In this document: positions 1-8,205 of the stretch, piece by piece
Layout: every line of letters begins with the position of its first letter
How positions within the stretch are numbered: the stretch's first letter is position 1
Source: Ghiorsea sp.
Lineage (GTDB): Bacteria > Pseudomonadota > Zetaproteobacteria > Mariprofundales > Mariprofundaceae
NCBI GenBank assembly: GCA_021772875.1
Contig: JAJFLD010000133.1
Span: forward strand, 1-23,003
DNA length: 23,003 nucleotides
Direction of reading: 5' to 3'
Program-made: the position numbers and the translations under genes
Notes under the pieces: generated by a model
Database searches by the model: none
Told to the model about the DNA's origin: nothing
What the model saw: only the letters and a program-made list of their open reading frames with translations

Positions 1-1
1 C

Positions 2-118
2 ATGGTCATGATACCTGAGATGGTCAGGCAAATACTATTAATGCCTAATTTGAGTGCTAATGGTGATATTCAATATGATGGACATATGCCTAAAGGTTAT
101 GATTTAAATTGGAGTTAA
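2..118 (+). CDS. C-terminal fragment of an unidentified protein (5' end outside window)
   Basis: An open frame runs in from the left edge and stops with TAA at 116-118, giving about 39 codons. It ends in a soluble, Gly/Asp/Tyr-containing tail (residues GHMPKGYDLNWS). I do not recognise the family. In-frame ATGs at 2 and 8 mean it could also be a tiny free-standing ORF. The frame is open to the edge and the residue composition looks protein-like, but it is too short for a firm call. Confidence 0.35.
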   Translation: MVMIPEMVRQILLMPNLSANGDIQYDGHMPKGYDLNWS

Positions 119-248
119 TCTAATGGGGATATGTAATAAACGTGTTGCATGTATAATTTTTTAAAAACGGACAAGCTGCGATAGCAGAGTTACCCTTTTT
201 ATAGACAATGTATCAAACGAGTAGGATTATAACTATACGGAGCTTACT

Positions 249-295
249 TGTGACCATGTCACTAGACCCGTACTCAAGAACGTAAAATGGTCACA
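249..295. repeat. 9-bp perfect inverted repeat with 29-nt loop
   Basis: TGTGACCAT at 249-257 is perfectly complementary to ATGGTCACA at 287-295. It lies in the 286-bp non-coding stretch (119-404) upstream of the lipoprotein gene. The rest of that stretch is AT-rich and shows no convincing gene. No T-run follows, so it is not an obvious terminator. It may be a regulatory element or the remnant of a decayed gene. Confidence 0.4.
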
Positions 296-404
296 TCCAG
301 AACCTGCTATGATGGTATTGACTTCATCATACATAGTCTCAATCATCGGGTGTTTAAAGCGACTAGTGTAAATCAAAGACACAATTGCAGTTTGGGAGAC
401 AGGC

Positions 405-1007
405 ATGGTGCTCCAACGTAGGGTATTTTTCATTGTAGGCTTATTATTACTGTTGGCATCATGTGCGACTTTGAAGCAGGCCATGGCTATTCCAGAAGTG
501 AAATTCTCTTTTGATAGGATTTCTGAGGCACGCATTGCAGGTGTTGATATGATGGCTGTTCAAAGTTTAAGTGATTTAAATTTTATGCAGCTTGCCAACA
601 TCAGCATGGCGATTTCGCGTAATCAGGTGCCTATGGATTTAACAGTGTTTATCAAAACTGAAAATCCAGTTGTGAATCAATTTGCCCAAGCATTGGTCGC
701 TTTGGATTGGACATTGGTACTCGATGGGCGAGACACCATCAAAGGCACACTTAACGAAAGAGTGCCTCTGCCCTCAGGGCAAATACAAAACATACCTCTT
801 CAATTGAGCTTTAACATGACCAACTTTTTCACAGGTGATAATGCTACAGACATGCTTGATTTAGCCATGGCCTTTGCGGGTAATGCAGGTCAAGTGCCTA
901 AGGGCGTGGCATTGAAAATTACACCTACCATTGAAACACCTTTTGGCCCAGTGAAATACAAAGAAATGTTGATTGAACCCAAGCTCGGAAAGGGGCATTT
1001 TATCTAG
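405..1007 (+). CDS. LEA14/WHy-type outer- or inner-membrane lipoprotein
   Basis: This is a 200-residue protein with a short basic N-terminus, a hydrophobic stretch (about residues 8-19) and a lipobox LLASC, so Cys20 should be lipidated after signal peptidase II cleavage. The mature part resembles LEA type 2 / WHy (water stress and hypersensitive response) domain proteins: an immunoglobulin-like beta sandwich with an N-P motif (ENPVV) in the first half and alternating hydrophobic strands. These bacterial lipoproteins are common but poorly characterised, and no enzymatic role is implied. The start is supported by GGGAG about 8 bases upstream of the ATG. The gene stands alone on the plus strand, convergent with the small membrane protein gene at 1027. 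Family call is by pattern from memory. Confidence 0.7.
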   Translation: MVLQRRVFFIVGLLLLLASCATLKQAMAIPEVKFSFDRISEARIAGVDMMAVQSLSDLNFMQLANISMAISRNQVPMDLTVFIKTENPVVNQFAQALVALDWTLVLDGRDTIKGTLNERVPLPSGQIQNIPLQLSFNMTNFFTGDNATDMLDLAMAFAGNAGQVPKGVALKITPTIETPFGPVKYKEMLIEPKLGKGHFI

Positions 1008-1026
1008 AGCTTTGTTTGTGCATCAT

Positions 1027-1233
1027 TCAGCGGCGGATAAAATACGGTAAGATACAAAGGCTCACTCCAAGCAAAATAAGTACTGTGGTGTTTGTTATCA
1101 GATACGGTAGTAACATCAACAATAGACCACAAAAAAGAGGCACCACCGCGCGTTGCTTTTTGCCGTACATCAAAAAGGCAAAACCCATGGCACCAAAAAT
1201 AAGCCCGAGATAAATGGATGTGGTATTTAACAA
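1027..1233 (-). CDS. Small integral membrane protein (two to three TM segments)
   Basis: This 68-residue protein is almost entirely hydrophobic. It has an N-terminal helix (about residues 6-23), a central cytoplasmic YGKKQR motif, then two further hydrophobic segments (about 29-45 and 49-65) ending in IRR. The YGKKQR...PLFCG...PYLI pattern matches a family of conserved small uncharacterised membrane proteins in Gram-negative bacteria. It starts 36 bp downstream of the RND permease stop, on the same strand, so it may be the last gene of the pump operon. Overlapping open frames on both strands here are shadows; this one has the best membrane-protein composition. Function unknown. Confidence 0.6.
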   Translation of the reverse strand: MLNTTSIYLGLIFGAMGFAFLMYGKKQRAVVPLFCGLLLMLLPYLITNTTVLILLGVSLCILPYFIRR

Positions 1234-1269
1234 TGTTACCTCCTATGCCATGCCCCAATGGGCAGAGTG

Positions 1270-4200
1270 TTACACATGTATAGTTTCACTTTTTTTAAGA
1301 ATCAAATGGCAAGGGGCAACCAACAATAAGGGCAAAACAATCAAACTACCTATCACGCCCGTGATTAAACCACCCAATACCATCCATGAAAAAGGTTGAA
1401 AGATTTCAGATGCACCGCCAATGCCAATAAGAATAGGCAGCAGCGAAACAATCGTGGTTACTACAGTCATCAAAATAGGGCGAAGACGCAGGTGAATGGC
1501 TTGTTGCCAAGCCTCCAAAGTAGCCAACCCTAGGTGTGACTGTCGATTGGCTTCATTGATGAGTACAATGCCGTTGTTCACCGCTATACCAATCAAAGTA
1601 AGCGCCCCCATGCCAATGGATGCATCCAAACCATGGCCAGTAAGCAAGACGGCTATCAGTCCACCAGCTAATGTAATCGGAATAGCAGTGAGGATTGCTA
1701 AAGGTTGTTTCCATGATGCCAGTTGTAACACCATCAACAAATAAATCAGTCCAATAGCGAGAAATGCGGTCAGAGCAAAATGTTTAATCGTTTCCATGAT
1801 GACAGGATATTGGCCACTGACCACAGCGCTGTAACCCTTGGGAAAGTCCATTTGATTCAAAGTGTGTTGCACATCATTGGCCACGGCCATCAGATTGCCA
1901 TCGGCTTCGGCCAACAAAGTCATCTGACGTTGTCCATTCAAGCGTGTTACGGATGAAGCAACCGATGTCATTTGGATATTTGCAACGCGCTTTAATGGAA
2001 TCCAGTCACCAGTTGCAGTGACAATGGGTAAATCACCAACTTGTTCTGGGCGGCTCATGGATTGATTTTTCCAATGCAACAATACAGGGATACTTTCTTG
2101 CTGATGCACCACAGTTGTTGCTTGTACTCCTAAACCAGCTGCCCGTAAGGCTTGATTTACATCCATGGCGCTAAGCCCATACATGGCTAAGGCGGAGTTA
2201 TTTAAATGTACGACAAGTTGATTGCTGCGCACTTTTGTATTGTTAACAATATTTGAAATATCAGGCTTGCTTTTTAACATCGCCTCAACCTGATTGCTTA
2301 AGGATATCAGCTTATTACTATCATCACCGTAAATGGTGACACCGAATAAAGCAGGAAGGCCAGAAAAACTTTCATCCATTTTTTCTTGGGTTGGGTGATG
2401 AAATAAAAAGCTCATGCTGGTGTAATCGCTATAAAGATGACGAAAACGTTTCATCATCTCATCAGCAGAGGCGCTGCGTTGGTGCAAAGGTTTTAATTTC
2501 ATCATCATTTCACCACGATGCGGACCTTCAATTTGATATCCAATCTCGGGTGAACCGGTACGTCGATAAACAGCTTGGACTTCCTTTTGTGCTAAGGCGA
2601 TAGTTTCTAATTCATTGCCCACCCGATTGCTTTCTTGCAATGATGTGCCTGGTGGCATGATGTATTCTACCAAAATAGAACCTTCATCCATGGGTGGTAA
2701 AGCGAAGCTCTGCCGTTGGCTGCAAGAAGTGTTGCGGCTATCAAAACCAACATCATAGCAGCAAACACACTACGACGATGACCAAGAGCCCATAAAAATA
2801 GTTTTTGCATTTGTGTTTGCAGACGACTAACCCAATGTGGTGTATGTATGACACTGTTAAATAGTCGACTTGCTGATAAGGCAGGCACAAAAAACAAGGA
2901 TAAAAATAGAGACACCAATAGTGCGACACTGACCGTCCAAGCAAAGGGGCGTAAAAAGAGCGCTGCAATACCAGAGATGAGTAATAATGGTAAAAATGCC
3001 GCTAAGGTTGTCATTGTGCCACTGGCATCAGGTGCCGCAATTTCAAGCGTGCCCTGTAAAGCAGCTTCTTCGGCACTACTTTGTGCGCGGTGACGGGCGA
3101 TATTTTCAGCTACAATAATAGCATCATCGACAATCATACCAATCACCAAAGCTAAGGCTGTCATGGTCACAATGTTTAAGGACAAACCCATCCATTGCAT
3201 CATGGCCAAGGTAGCCAACAAGGTGATGGGAATGGTCATTGCAATCACAAACGTCAGTCGCCATGAACCCAAGAAAAGATACAAAACAACCACGACCAAC
3301 AAAGCACCAAGCCACAAGTCTTGGATAATTTCACCCCTAGCTCGAGCAATAATTTCGGATTGGTCGTAGAATTTATGAATCTCGCTCCCTGCTGGTAACA
3401 AGGCTTCGAGCGTAGCGATATGGGTGTCCAATGCTTGTACAACATCAAGCGCATTTGCACCCATTTGTTTGCGCACCAATAAAGCAATAGCAGGTTTACC
3501 ATTGCCATGAATGACATAATGATTCGGCACAAACCCTTCTCTGACATCGGCAATGTCTTCTAAGCGTATGGGATGTTGCATATTTGGTGTTTGAATGGTG
3601 AGTTGCTGCAAGTCCGCTAGTGTTTGCATACGGCCATCACTGGAAACAACCCATTCGCGCCCGCCTTCATGAACAAATCCGGCGACGTGAATGTTGTTGA
3701 TGTCTTGCATAGCTTGGTTGATATCAGATAATCGTAAATGTGATGCCAGTAGCGATTCTGGTTTTATGGTCACCATAAAGCTACGCTGCTTACCGCCTAA
3801 GATATCAATGTGGGATACACCTGATACTTGCGTTAAACGCGGCAACAACTGATATCGAACGTCATTGAGCAACTGGGCAGGGTTGTCAGGTGAGGTAATG
3901 GTGTAACCTGCAACTTCTTGCAGGGTCGTGCCAATTTGTTCCAAACGTGGCGATACGCCTTGGGGCAGCTGCCCTGTTATACCAGATAAATTTGCTTGTA
4001 CACGCTGGCGTGCTTCTTGAATGCTTGTCCCCCATGAAAATTGCACACTGATATGTGAAATACCTTGCGCGGATGTAGAGCTAACGCGATTCACACCATT
4101 GATACTTTGCATGTCTGAAACAACCAGCTTTGTGATTAACTGATCCATATCTTCAGGTGATGCACCAGAAAGATGGGTAATAATATTAACCACAGGAACA

Positions 4201-4346
4201 TCTAAACTAGGCAATAAATCCATGGACATACGTTGCCACGCTTGGATGCCAGCCATGATGATAAGCAATAAGGTCAGGCCAATCAAAAGGGGTTTTTGGA
4301 TACATTGTTGAATGATGCGAGACAATAATGTTGTTTGATTCATCAT
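1270..4346 (-). pseudogene. RND efflux permease (HAE1-type), interrupted by a frameshift
   Basis: Two same-strand frames together make one RND permease of about 1,030 residues, the normal family length. The first (2667-4346, 559 aa) carries TM1, the first periplasmic porter domain and TM2-TM6, with the proton-relay Asp pair in TM4 (GMIVDDAIIVAENI, D407/D408). It ends in out-of-frame residues. The second (1270-2691, 473 aa) resumes at the conserved PPMDEGSI motif that opens the second porter domain, and has the TM10 motif GIAVNNGIVLINEANR. Inserting one base near 2708-2711 (codons GGC AGA then AGC TTC GCT TTA CCA CCC ATG GAT) restores a continuous reading frame. There is no slippery heptamer. 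It may be a real inactivating mutation, an assembly error, or two polypeptides with internal initiation at 2691. The ATG follows the adaptor stop directly (TAAATG), indicating translational coupling. Confidence 0.75.
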
Positions 4347-5369
4347 TTAATCGGGAGCCTGATAATGTTGACTGAAATCATGGTAAAGCAATTCATAAGC
4401 ATGGCTATTGGCAAGTTGCTCATCGCCGTTTAAACCTTTTGTTACTTCCACCAGTTGTTGATCGTACAAACCTGTTTCAACGGCTTGTTTGTGCCAGTTT
4501 TGCGCTGTTTTTACGAACACAAAGGTGTTTCCTCTATCATCATGTGCAATAGCAGATAAAGGCACAGCCATGCCTTGATGCTTTTGCACCATGGTTCCCG
4601 ATATCTTTGCTCCAATCGGGAGTTTTCCGATATCGGGACCTTGAAGCCATAATTGTGTAGCACCTTGTTGTGTTGTTTCAGGCAGGATGGATGTTACATG
4701 CGCTTGTTGAGCCTGAGGCTCACCATCGATATAAATTTGCATCTCTTTTAAGGTTGCTCCTGAAGTAGGAAATAAGGCAGCTTTGATGCGTTTATGTTGG
4801 GTATCAACAATGCGAGCTAGCTCCGTGCCAGCAATGGTATATTGACCGATATAAACATGGCGGGCAGTGAATATGCCTGTGATAGGTGCCATGATTTTTG
4901 TTCCTGTATGCAAAGAAGTGATGGCTTGTTTGACAGATGATCTATGCGCGCGCGCTAAAGCCAAATTATTTTTACTCATATTAATTTGTTCATGTGTGGT
5001 CAAACCTTGTGCAAGTAAACTTTGCTTTAAATCCAGGTTTTTCTGGGCAAGTGTTACTTCCGTTTGTGCTTGTTGATATTGTTGCTGTAAATCCATGGCT
5101 TTGGCTTCCACATCTTTGCCTGCCAGCAGGAATAAGGTGTCGCCTTGTTGTACGGGTGTTTCGTCTTCTGAACCAATGTTGACAATCAGACCATTGGTTC
5201 GTGCTAAAATTGAAACAGCTTGCGAACTTTGCACTTGTCCAAACCACGGTAAGACACGATTAAAAACATGTGTTGTTTCAACCTTGCTCGTGGTGATGTT
5301 TTGCGCGTGCGCAGACAATGATGCAGAACAAAACATGACTATACATAGAGCGAGCAGTAGTTTTTTCAT
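4347..5369 (-). CDS. RND efflux periplasmic adaptor (membrane fusion protein)
   Basis: This protein of about 340 residues has a signal peptide (MKKLLLALCIV...LSAHA, cleavage before QN). It is followed by a lipoyl/biotinyl half-motif, a coiled-coil hairpin rich in Gln, Ala and Leu (about residues 80-135), the returning lipoyl half (TGTKIMAPITGIF), a beta-barrel and a membrane-proximal domain. This is the AcrA/HlyD-like order; such proteins link the inner-membrane pump to an outer-membrane channel. I place the start at ATG 5369 rather than the in-frame ATG at 5390: 5369 has AGAGGA seven bases upstream and gives a clean signal peptide. It lies directly upstream of the permease with no gap. No TolC-like channel is encoded nearby, so the partner must be elsewhere. 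Substrate unknown. Confidence 0.88.
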   Translation of the reverse strand: MKKLLLALCIVMFCSASLSAHAQNITTSKVETTHVFNRVLPWFGQVQSSQAVSILARTNGLIVNIGSEDETPVQQGDTLFLLAGKDVEAKAMDLQQQYQQAQTEVTLAQKNLDLKQSLLAQGLTTHEQINMSKNNLALARAHRSSVKQAITSLHTGTKIMAPITGIFTARHVYIGQYTIAGTELARIVDTQHKRIKAALFPTSGATLKEMQIYIDGEPQAQQAHVTSILPETTQQGATQLWLQGPDIGKLPIGAKISGTMVQKHQGMAVPLSAIAHDDRGNTFVFVKTAQNWHKQAVETGLYDQQLVEVTKGLNGDEQLANSHAYELLYHDFSQHYQAPD

Positions 5370-5491
5370 CAAATTCCTCTTGGCGAGCATTGTCGGGGGT
5401 GTTTATGTCTCAGTGGATAGCTAGCGATGAAGCTGATGTTTGCAATGAAAAAAGATAGTTGCAACAACAGTAAAGCTCCAAAAATATGGCA

Positions 5492-5941
5492 TTAAGGTGT
5501 TGTTGATTCTTTTACAAGAAGCATGCAGGTGGCTGTGGCGTGGGCATAAAGTTTGCCCGCTTGGTCTTTGAGTTGACCTTCAGCAATGGCTAAGGATTTG
5601 GAGATATTGATAAGATTAGCTTCAGCGATAAGCGGCACATCCATAGGCACTGGCCGACACATTTTGATGTTCAAATCTATGGTGGCATAAGCTGTGTCTG
5701 CGTTCAGCATGGTATGCACAGCACAACCTGTTGCGGTATCTAAAACGGTAGCTGAAAAGCCGCCATGCACGCCACCAAAAACATTGCTGTGTCGTGTATC
5801 GGCAAACACTTCAAAGATGACATGGCCTTTTTCAACCAGCACACCTTGCATAGGCACAGTCTTTAACATTTCCGGTAGTGCGATGCTTTGATCAAGCATG
5901 GCTTGCATCCATTCCAAGCCTGTTTTGTTGTTGAGTGTCAT
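5492..5941 (-). CDS. PaaI-type hotdog-fold acyl-CoA thioesterase
   Basis: This 149-residue hotdog-fold protein has the PaaI signature: HGGFSATVLDTATGCAV (about residues 59-75), with HGG preceding the long central helix and an acidic residue (Asp) in it. The TIDLNIKMCRPVP strand and a C-terminal HATATCMLL strand follow. Family members hydrolyse acyl-CoA or aryl-CoA thioesters in the cytoplasm; the specific substrate cannot be read from sequence. GAGAGG 7-8 bases before the ATG supports the start. It is about 120 bp upstream of the adaptor gene on the same strand and could share its promoter, but a functional link with the pump is not evident. The divergent fliQ promoter region lies on its other side. 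Confidence 0.85.
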   Translation of the reverse strand: MTLNNKTGLEWMQAMLDQSIALPEMLKTVPMQGVLVEKGHVIFEVFADTRHSNVFGGVHGGFSATVLDTATGCAVHTMLNADTAYATIDLNIKMCRPVPMDVPLIAEANLINISKSLAIAEGQLKDQAGKLYAHATATCMLLVKESTTP

Positions 5942-6033
5942 AATAAACCTCTCATGTTACATCTTCTTTATACAACATCCTTCATGGGAACATCATAGTA
6001 GAGCATAAGATGTTTATAAACAATGGCAGCTTG

Positions 6034-6050
6034 TTGGCATCGGCTTTGCT
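6034..6050 (+). promoter_or_regulatory. Candidate sigma-54 (RpoN) promoter for the fliQ operon
   Basis: TTGGCATCGGCTTTGCT has GG (6036-6037), ten bases, then GC (6048-6049), the exact -24/-12 spacing, with TTGGCA and TTTGCT flanks close to the TTGGCA-N6-TTGCW consensus. It sits in the 121-bp gap between the divergent thioesterase and fliQ, where the operon needs a promoter. The predicted transcription start is about 6061, only two bases before the fliQ ATG, and no Shine-Dalgarno is visible there. Confidence 0.55.
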
Positions 6051-6062
6051 CATCATCCCAGT

Positions 6063-6332
6063 ATGAATCCTGACTTGGTAATTAATTATGGCAAAGAAGC
6101 ATTGGAAATGATTTTGATGTTATCTATGCCCATGCTGATTGTGGCACTTGTTGTGGGTGTCGCGATTTCATTGTTTCAAGCGGTGACACAAATCCAAGAA
6201 ATGACACTAACCTTTGTGCCTAAAATCATAGCCGTGTTTGTGGCTATGGTGGTTGCAGCGCCTTGGATGGTTGAAACTTTAGTCAGTTATACACGCCGTA
6301 TCTTCGAATCCATTCCGACCCTGCTGAACTAA
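6063..6332 (+). CDS. fliQ: Flagellar export gate protein FliQ
   Basis: This 89-residue protein with two membrane helices matches the FliQ length and layout exactly: NPDLVINYGKEAL at the start, helix 1 (about 16-38), the conserved loop FQAVTQIQEMTLTFVPKI, helix 2 and a short tail. FliQ packs around FliP and FliR in the core of the flagellar type III export gate in the inner membrane. It is the first gene of the plus-strand operon; fliP, usually upstream, is not here. The stop overlaps the fliR start (TAATG, sharing base 6332). No Shine-Dalgarno precedes its ATG, though the N-terminus aligns with the family's usual start. Confidence 0.95.
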   Translation: MNPDLVINYGKEALEMILMLSMPMLIVALVVGVAISLFQAVTQIQEMTLTFVPKIIAVFVAMVVAAPWMVETLVSYTRRIFESIPTLLN

Positions 6333-7111
6333 TGTTTCCTATGCCGTCAGAACAAGATATTTTGGTGGGCATTCTTGTTTTTTTACGTATCAGTTTGTTG
6401 TTGATGTTATTGCCCGTATTGGGGCATAAATTGGTACCAACCACGGTTAAAACGGGACTTGTTGGATTATTGACGCTTTTGTTATTTCCAATTGTTTCCA
6501 AATTTGCGCCTGTGATTGAACCCGATCCTATCCATTTTGCATTTTTCGCTATGCAAGAAATGTTGCTGGCAGCGGCTTTAGGCATGTTAGCCCAGCTTAT
6601 TTTTACAGCAGCACAATTTGCAGGACAGATGATGAGCATGCAAATGGGTATGGCGATGGCCAACATCTTTGACCCTGCGACATCATCCCAAAGTGCAATC
6701 GTGGCACAGTTTGTCGGAATTTTGGCGATTTTGATGTGGCTGGCCAGCGGTGCCCACCATTTGTTTCTACTCACCATCATTGAATCATTCTCTATTTTAC
6801 CACCTGGTTCTGAATGGTCATTCAATGGTTGGGAAGTGATTACCCAAGCTGCAGCCAACATGTTTATTTTAGGTGTAAAGTTGATGGCACCTGTATTATT
6901 GCTGTTATTTTTTGTGTATGTAGCCCTTGGTTTGGTTGCCAGAGCGGTGCCACAGGTGCAGGTGTTTTTTGTAAGTTTCCCACTTTCTGTGGGTTTGGGC
7001 CTTTTGGTGCTGGGCCTATCTTTGCCTGCATTTATGTCGTTGATGTATGATGGGTTTGTCGGCCTTGGCCAAGACTTGCCTATGTTTTTGCATCGACTTT
7101 CAGGCAAGTAG
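6332..7111 (+). CDS. fliR: Flagellar export gate protein FliR
   Basis: This 259-residue polytopic membrane protein has about six hydrophobic segments and matches FliR in length and position. Recognisable pieces are the N-terminal FLRISLLLMLLPVLG helix, the segment EMLLAAALGMLAQLIFTAAQFAGQ, the loop FDPATSSQSAIVAQF, and the RAVPQVQVFFVSFPLSVGLG segment near the C-terminus, all typical of FliR. FliR completes the FliP5Q4R1 export pore in the inner membrane. It overlaps fliQ by one base, and flhB starts ten bases after its stop, so translation is likely coupled. Confidence 0.95.
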   Translation: MFPMPSEQDILVGILVFLRISLLLMLLPVLGHKLVPTTVKTGLVGLLTLLLFPIVSKFAPVIEPDPIHFAFFAMQEMLLAAALGMLAQLIFTAAQFAGQMMSMQMGMAMANIFDPATSSQSAIVAQFVGILAILMWLASGAHHLFLLTIIESFSILPPGSEWSFNGWEVITQAAANMFILGVKLMAPVLLLLFFVYVALGLVARAVPQVQVFFVSFPLSVGLGLLVLGLSLPAFMSLMYDGFVGLGQDLPMFLHRLSGK

Positions 7112-7121
7112 GGCAATGTAG

Positions 7122-8186
7122 ATGGCAGACGACCAAGACAAAAGTCAGCAGACCGAAGAAGCCAGTGATAAGCGGCTCGAAGATGCCAGAAACAAAGGTC
7201 AGGTTGCCACCAGTCGTGAGCCATCCACTGCAATTTCATTTTTAATCTTAGCTTCGTTATCCATCACAGGTGTTGGCGGCTGGATGGCGATGCGCACAGA
7301 ACATTTGCTGAAGTTTTATTTGTCTGGTGAAGCAGTCATTGAGATGACACCCAAGGGCATGCAAACACTATTGATTGATTTGGCCATTGATATTGCATTG
7401 CTAGTACTACCCATTGCCATCCCCATGGTATTGCTGGGCATGCTGGTGATTTTTTTGGTCACGGGCCCCGTATTCACTTTTGAAACACTTCAGCCTAAGT
7501 TTGAAAAGGTGAGTCCACTTAAAGGTTTGGGGCGTTTGTTTTCTACCAAGTCTTTAGCGGAATTTATCAAGTCTGTCAGTAAGTTATCCATGATTAGTTT
7601 TATTTGTTGGTATGTGGTTTCAGATCTTTTTGTGCCCGTAATTCAAAGCACGCGTAAAAGCGTAGATGACATTGTGATGCTTTTGGTCGAAGGCAGCTTA
7701 TCCCTTGTTGGTTTGGTGGCGGCATTTTTCTTTGTTATCGCTTTGGCTGATGTGATTTACCAGCGCTGGGAACACGCAAAATCCATGAAGATGTCGATGA
7801 AAGAAGTGCGCGATGAACATAAAGAATCTGAAGGGGATCCTCAGCTCAAAGCCAAAATCCGTCAAATTCAAATGGAACAAGCGCAAAATCGTATGATGGC
7901 TGATGTGCCCAAAGCAGATGTGGTCATCACCAACCCCACCCATTTTGCAGTGGCATTAAAATACGATGGCAACAGCGGCCAAGCGCCTAAAGTGATTGCC
8001 AAAGGTCAAGATCATATTGCCCAAAAAATAAAAGCTTTAGCCAAGGAAAATGGCGTACCTATTCGTGAAAATAAACTTTTGGCGCGTTCCTTGTTTAAGG
8101 ATGTTGAGATAGGTCATGAAATCCCAGAAAAACTGTTTGAGGCAGTTGCGGTGATTTTGGCAGAAATCTTCAAAATAAAGTCATAG
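7122..8186 (+). CDS. flhB: Flagellar export switch protein FlhB
   Basis: At 354 residues this is the family's usual length. It has a polar N-terminus (DKSQQTEEASDKRLEDARNKGQ, the FlhB signature KxxxAxxKGQxxxS), four membrane helices, the long amphipathic segment with SPLKGLGRLF, and the autocleavage motif NPTH at residues 271-274. Cleavage there lets FlhB change export specificity from rod/hook to filament substrates on a signal from the hook-length ruler FliK. A candidate FliK-like gene closes this operon (13657-14394). The C-terminal cytoplasmic domain is complete. flhA follows after 19 bases containing an AAAGGGAA ribosome-binding site. Confidence 0.96.
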   Translation: MADDQDKSQQTEEASDKRLEDARNKGQVATSREPSTAISFLILASLSITGVGGWMAMRTEHLLKFYLSGEAVIEMTPKGMQTLLIDLAIDIALLVLPIAIPMVLLGMLVIFLVTGPVFTFETLQPKFEKVSPLKGLGRLFSTKSLAEFIKSVSKLSMISFICWYVVSDLFVPVIQSTRKSVDDIVMLLVEGSLSLVGLVAAFFFVIALADVIYQRWEHAKSMKMSMKEVRDEHKESEGDPQLKAKIRQIQMEQAQNRMMADVPKADVVITNPTHFAVALKYDGNSGQAPKVIAKGQDHIAQKIKALAKENGVPIRENKLLARSLFKDVEIGHEIPEKLFEAVAVILAEIFKIKS

Positions 8187-8205
8187 CTTAAAGGGAATAT
8201 TATAA

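Noticed and set aside
175..205. CTGC-GATA-GCAG followed by a T-rich stretch as a terminator
   Set aside because: The stem is only four base pairs and the T-run is several bases away, so it does not meet the usual terminator pattern.
6283..7239. Long minus-strand open frame (318 codons) antisense to fliR
   Set aside because: It lies antisense to fliR and flhB, whose protein families are clear. Its translation is rich in Asn, Lys and Thr without any domain-like order, as expected from a shadow frame.
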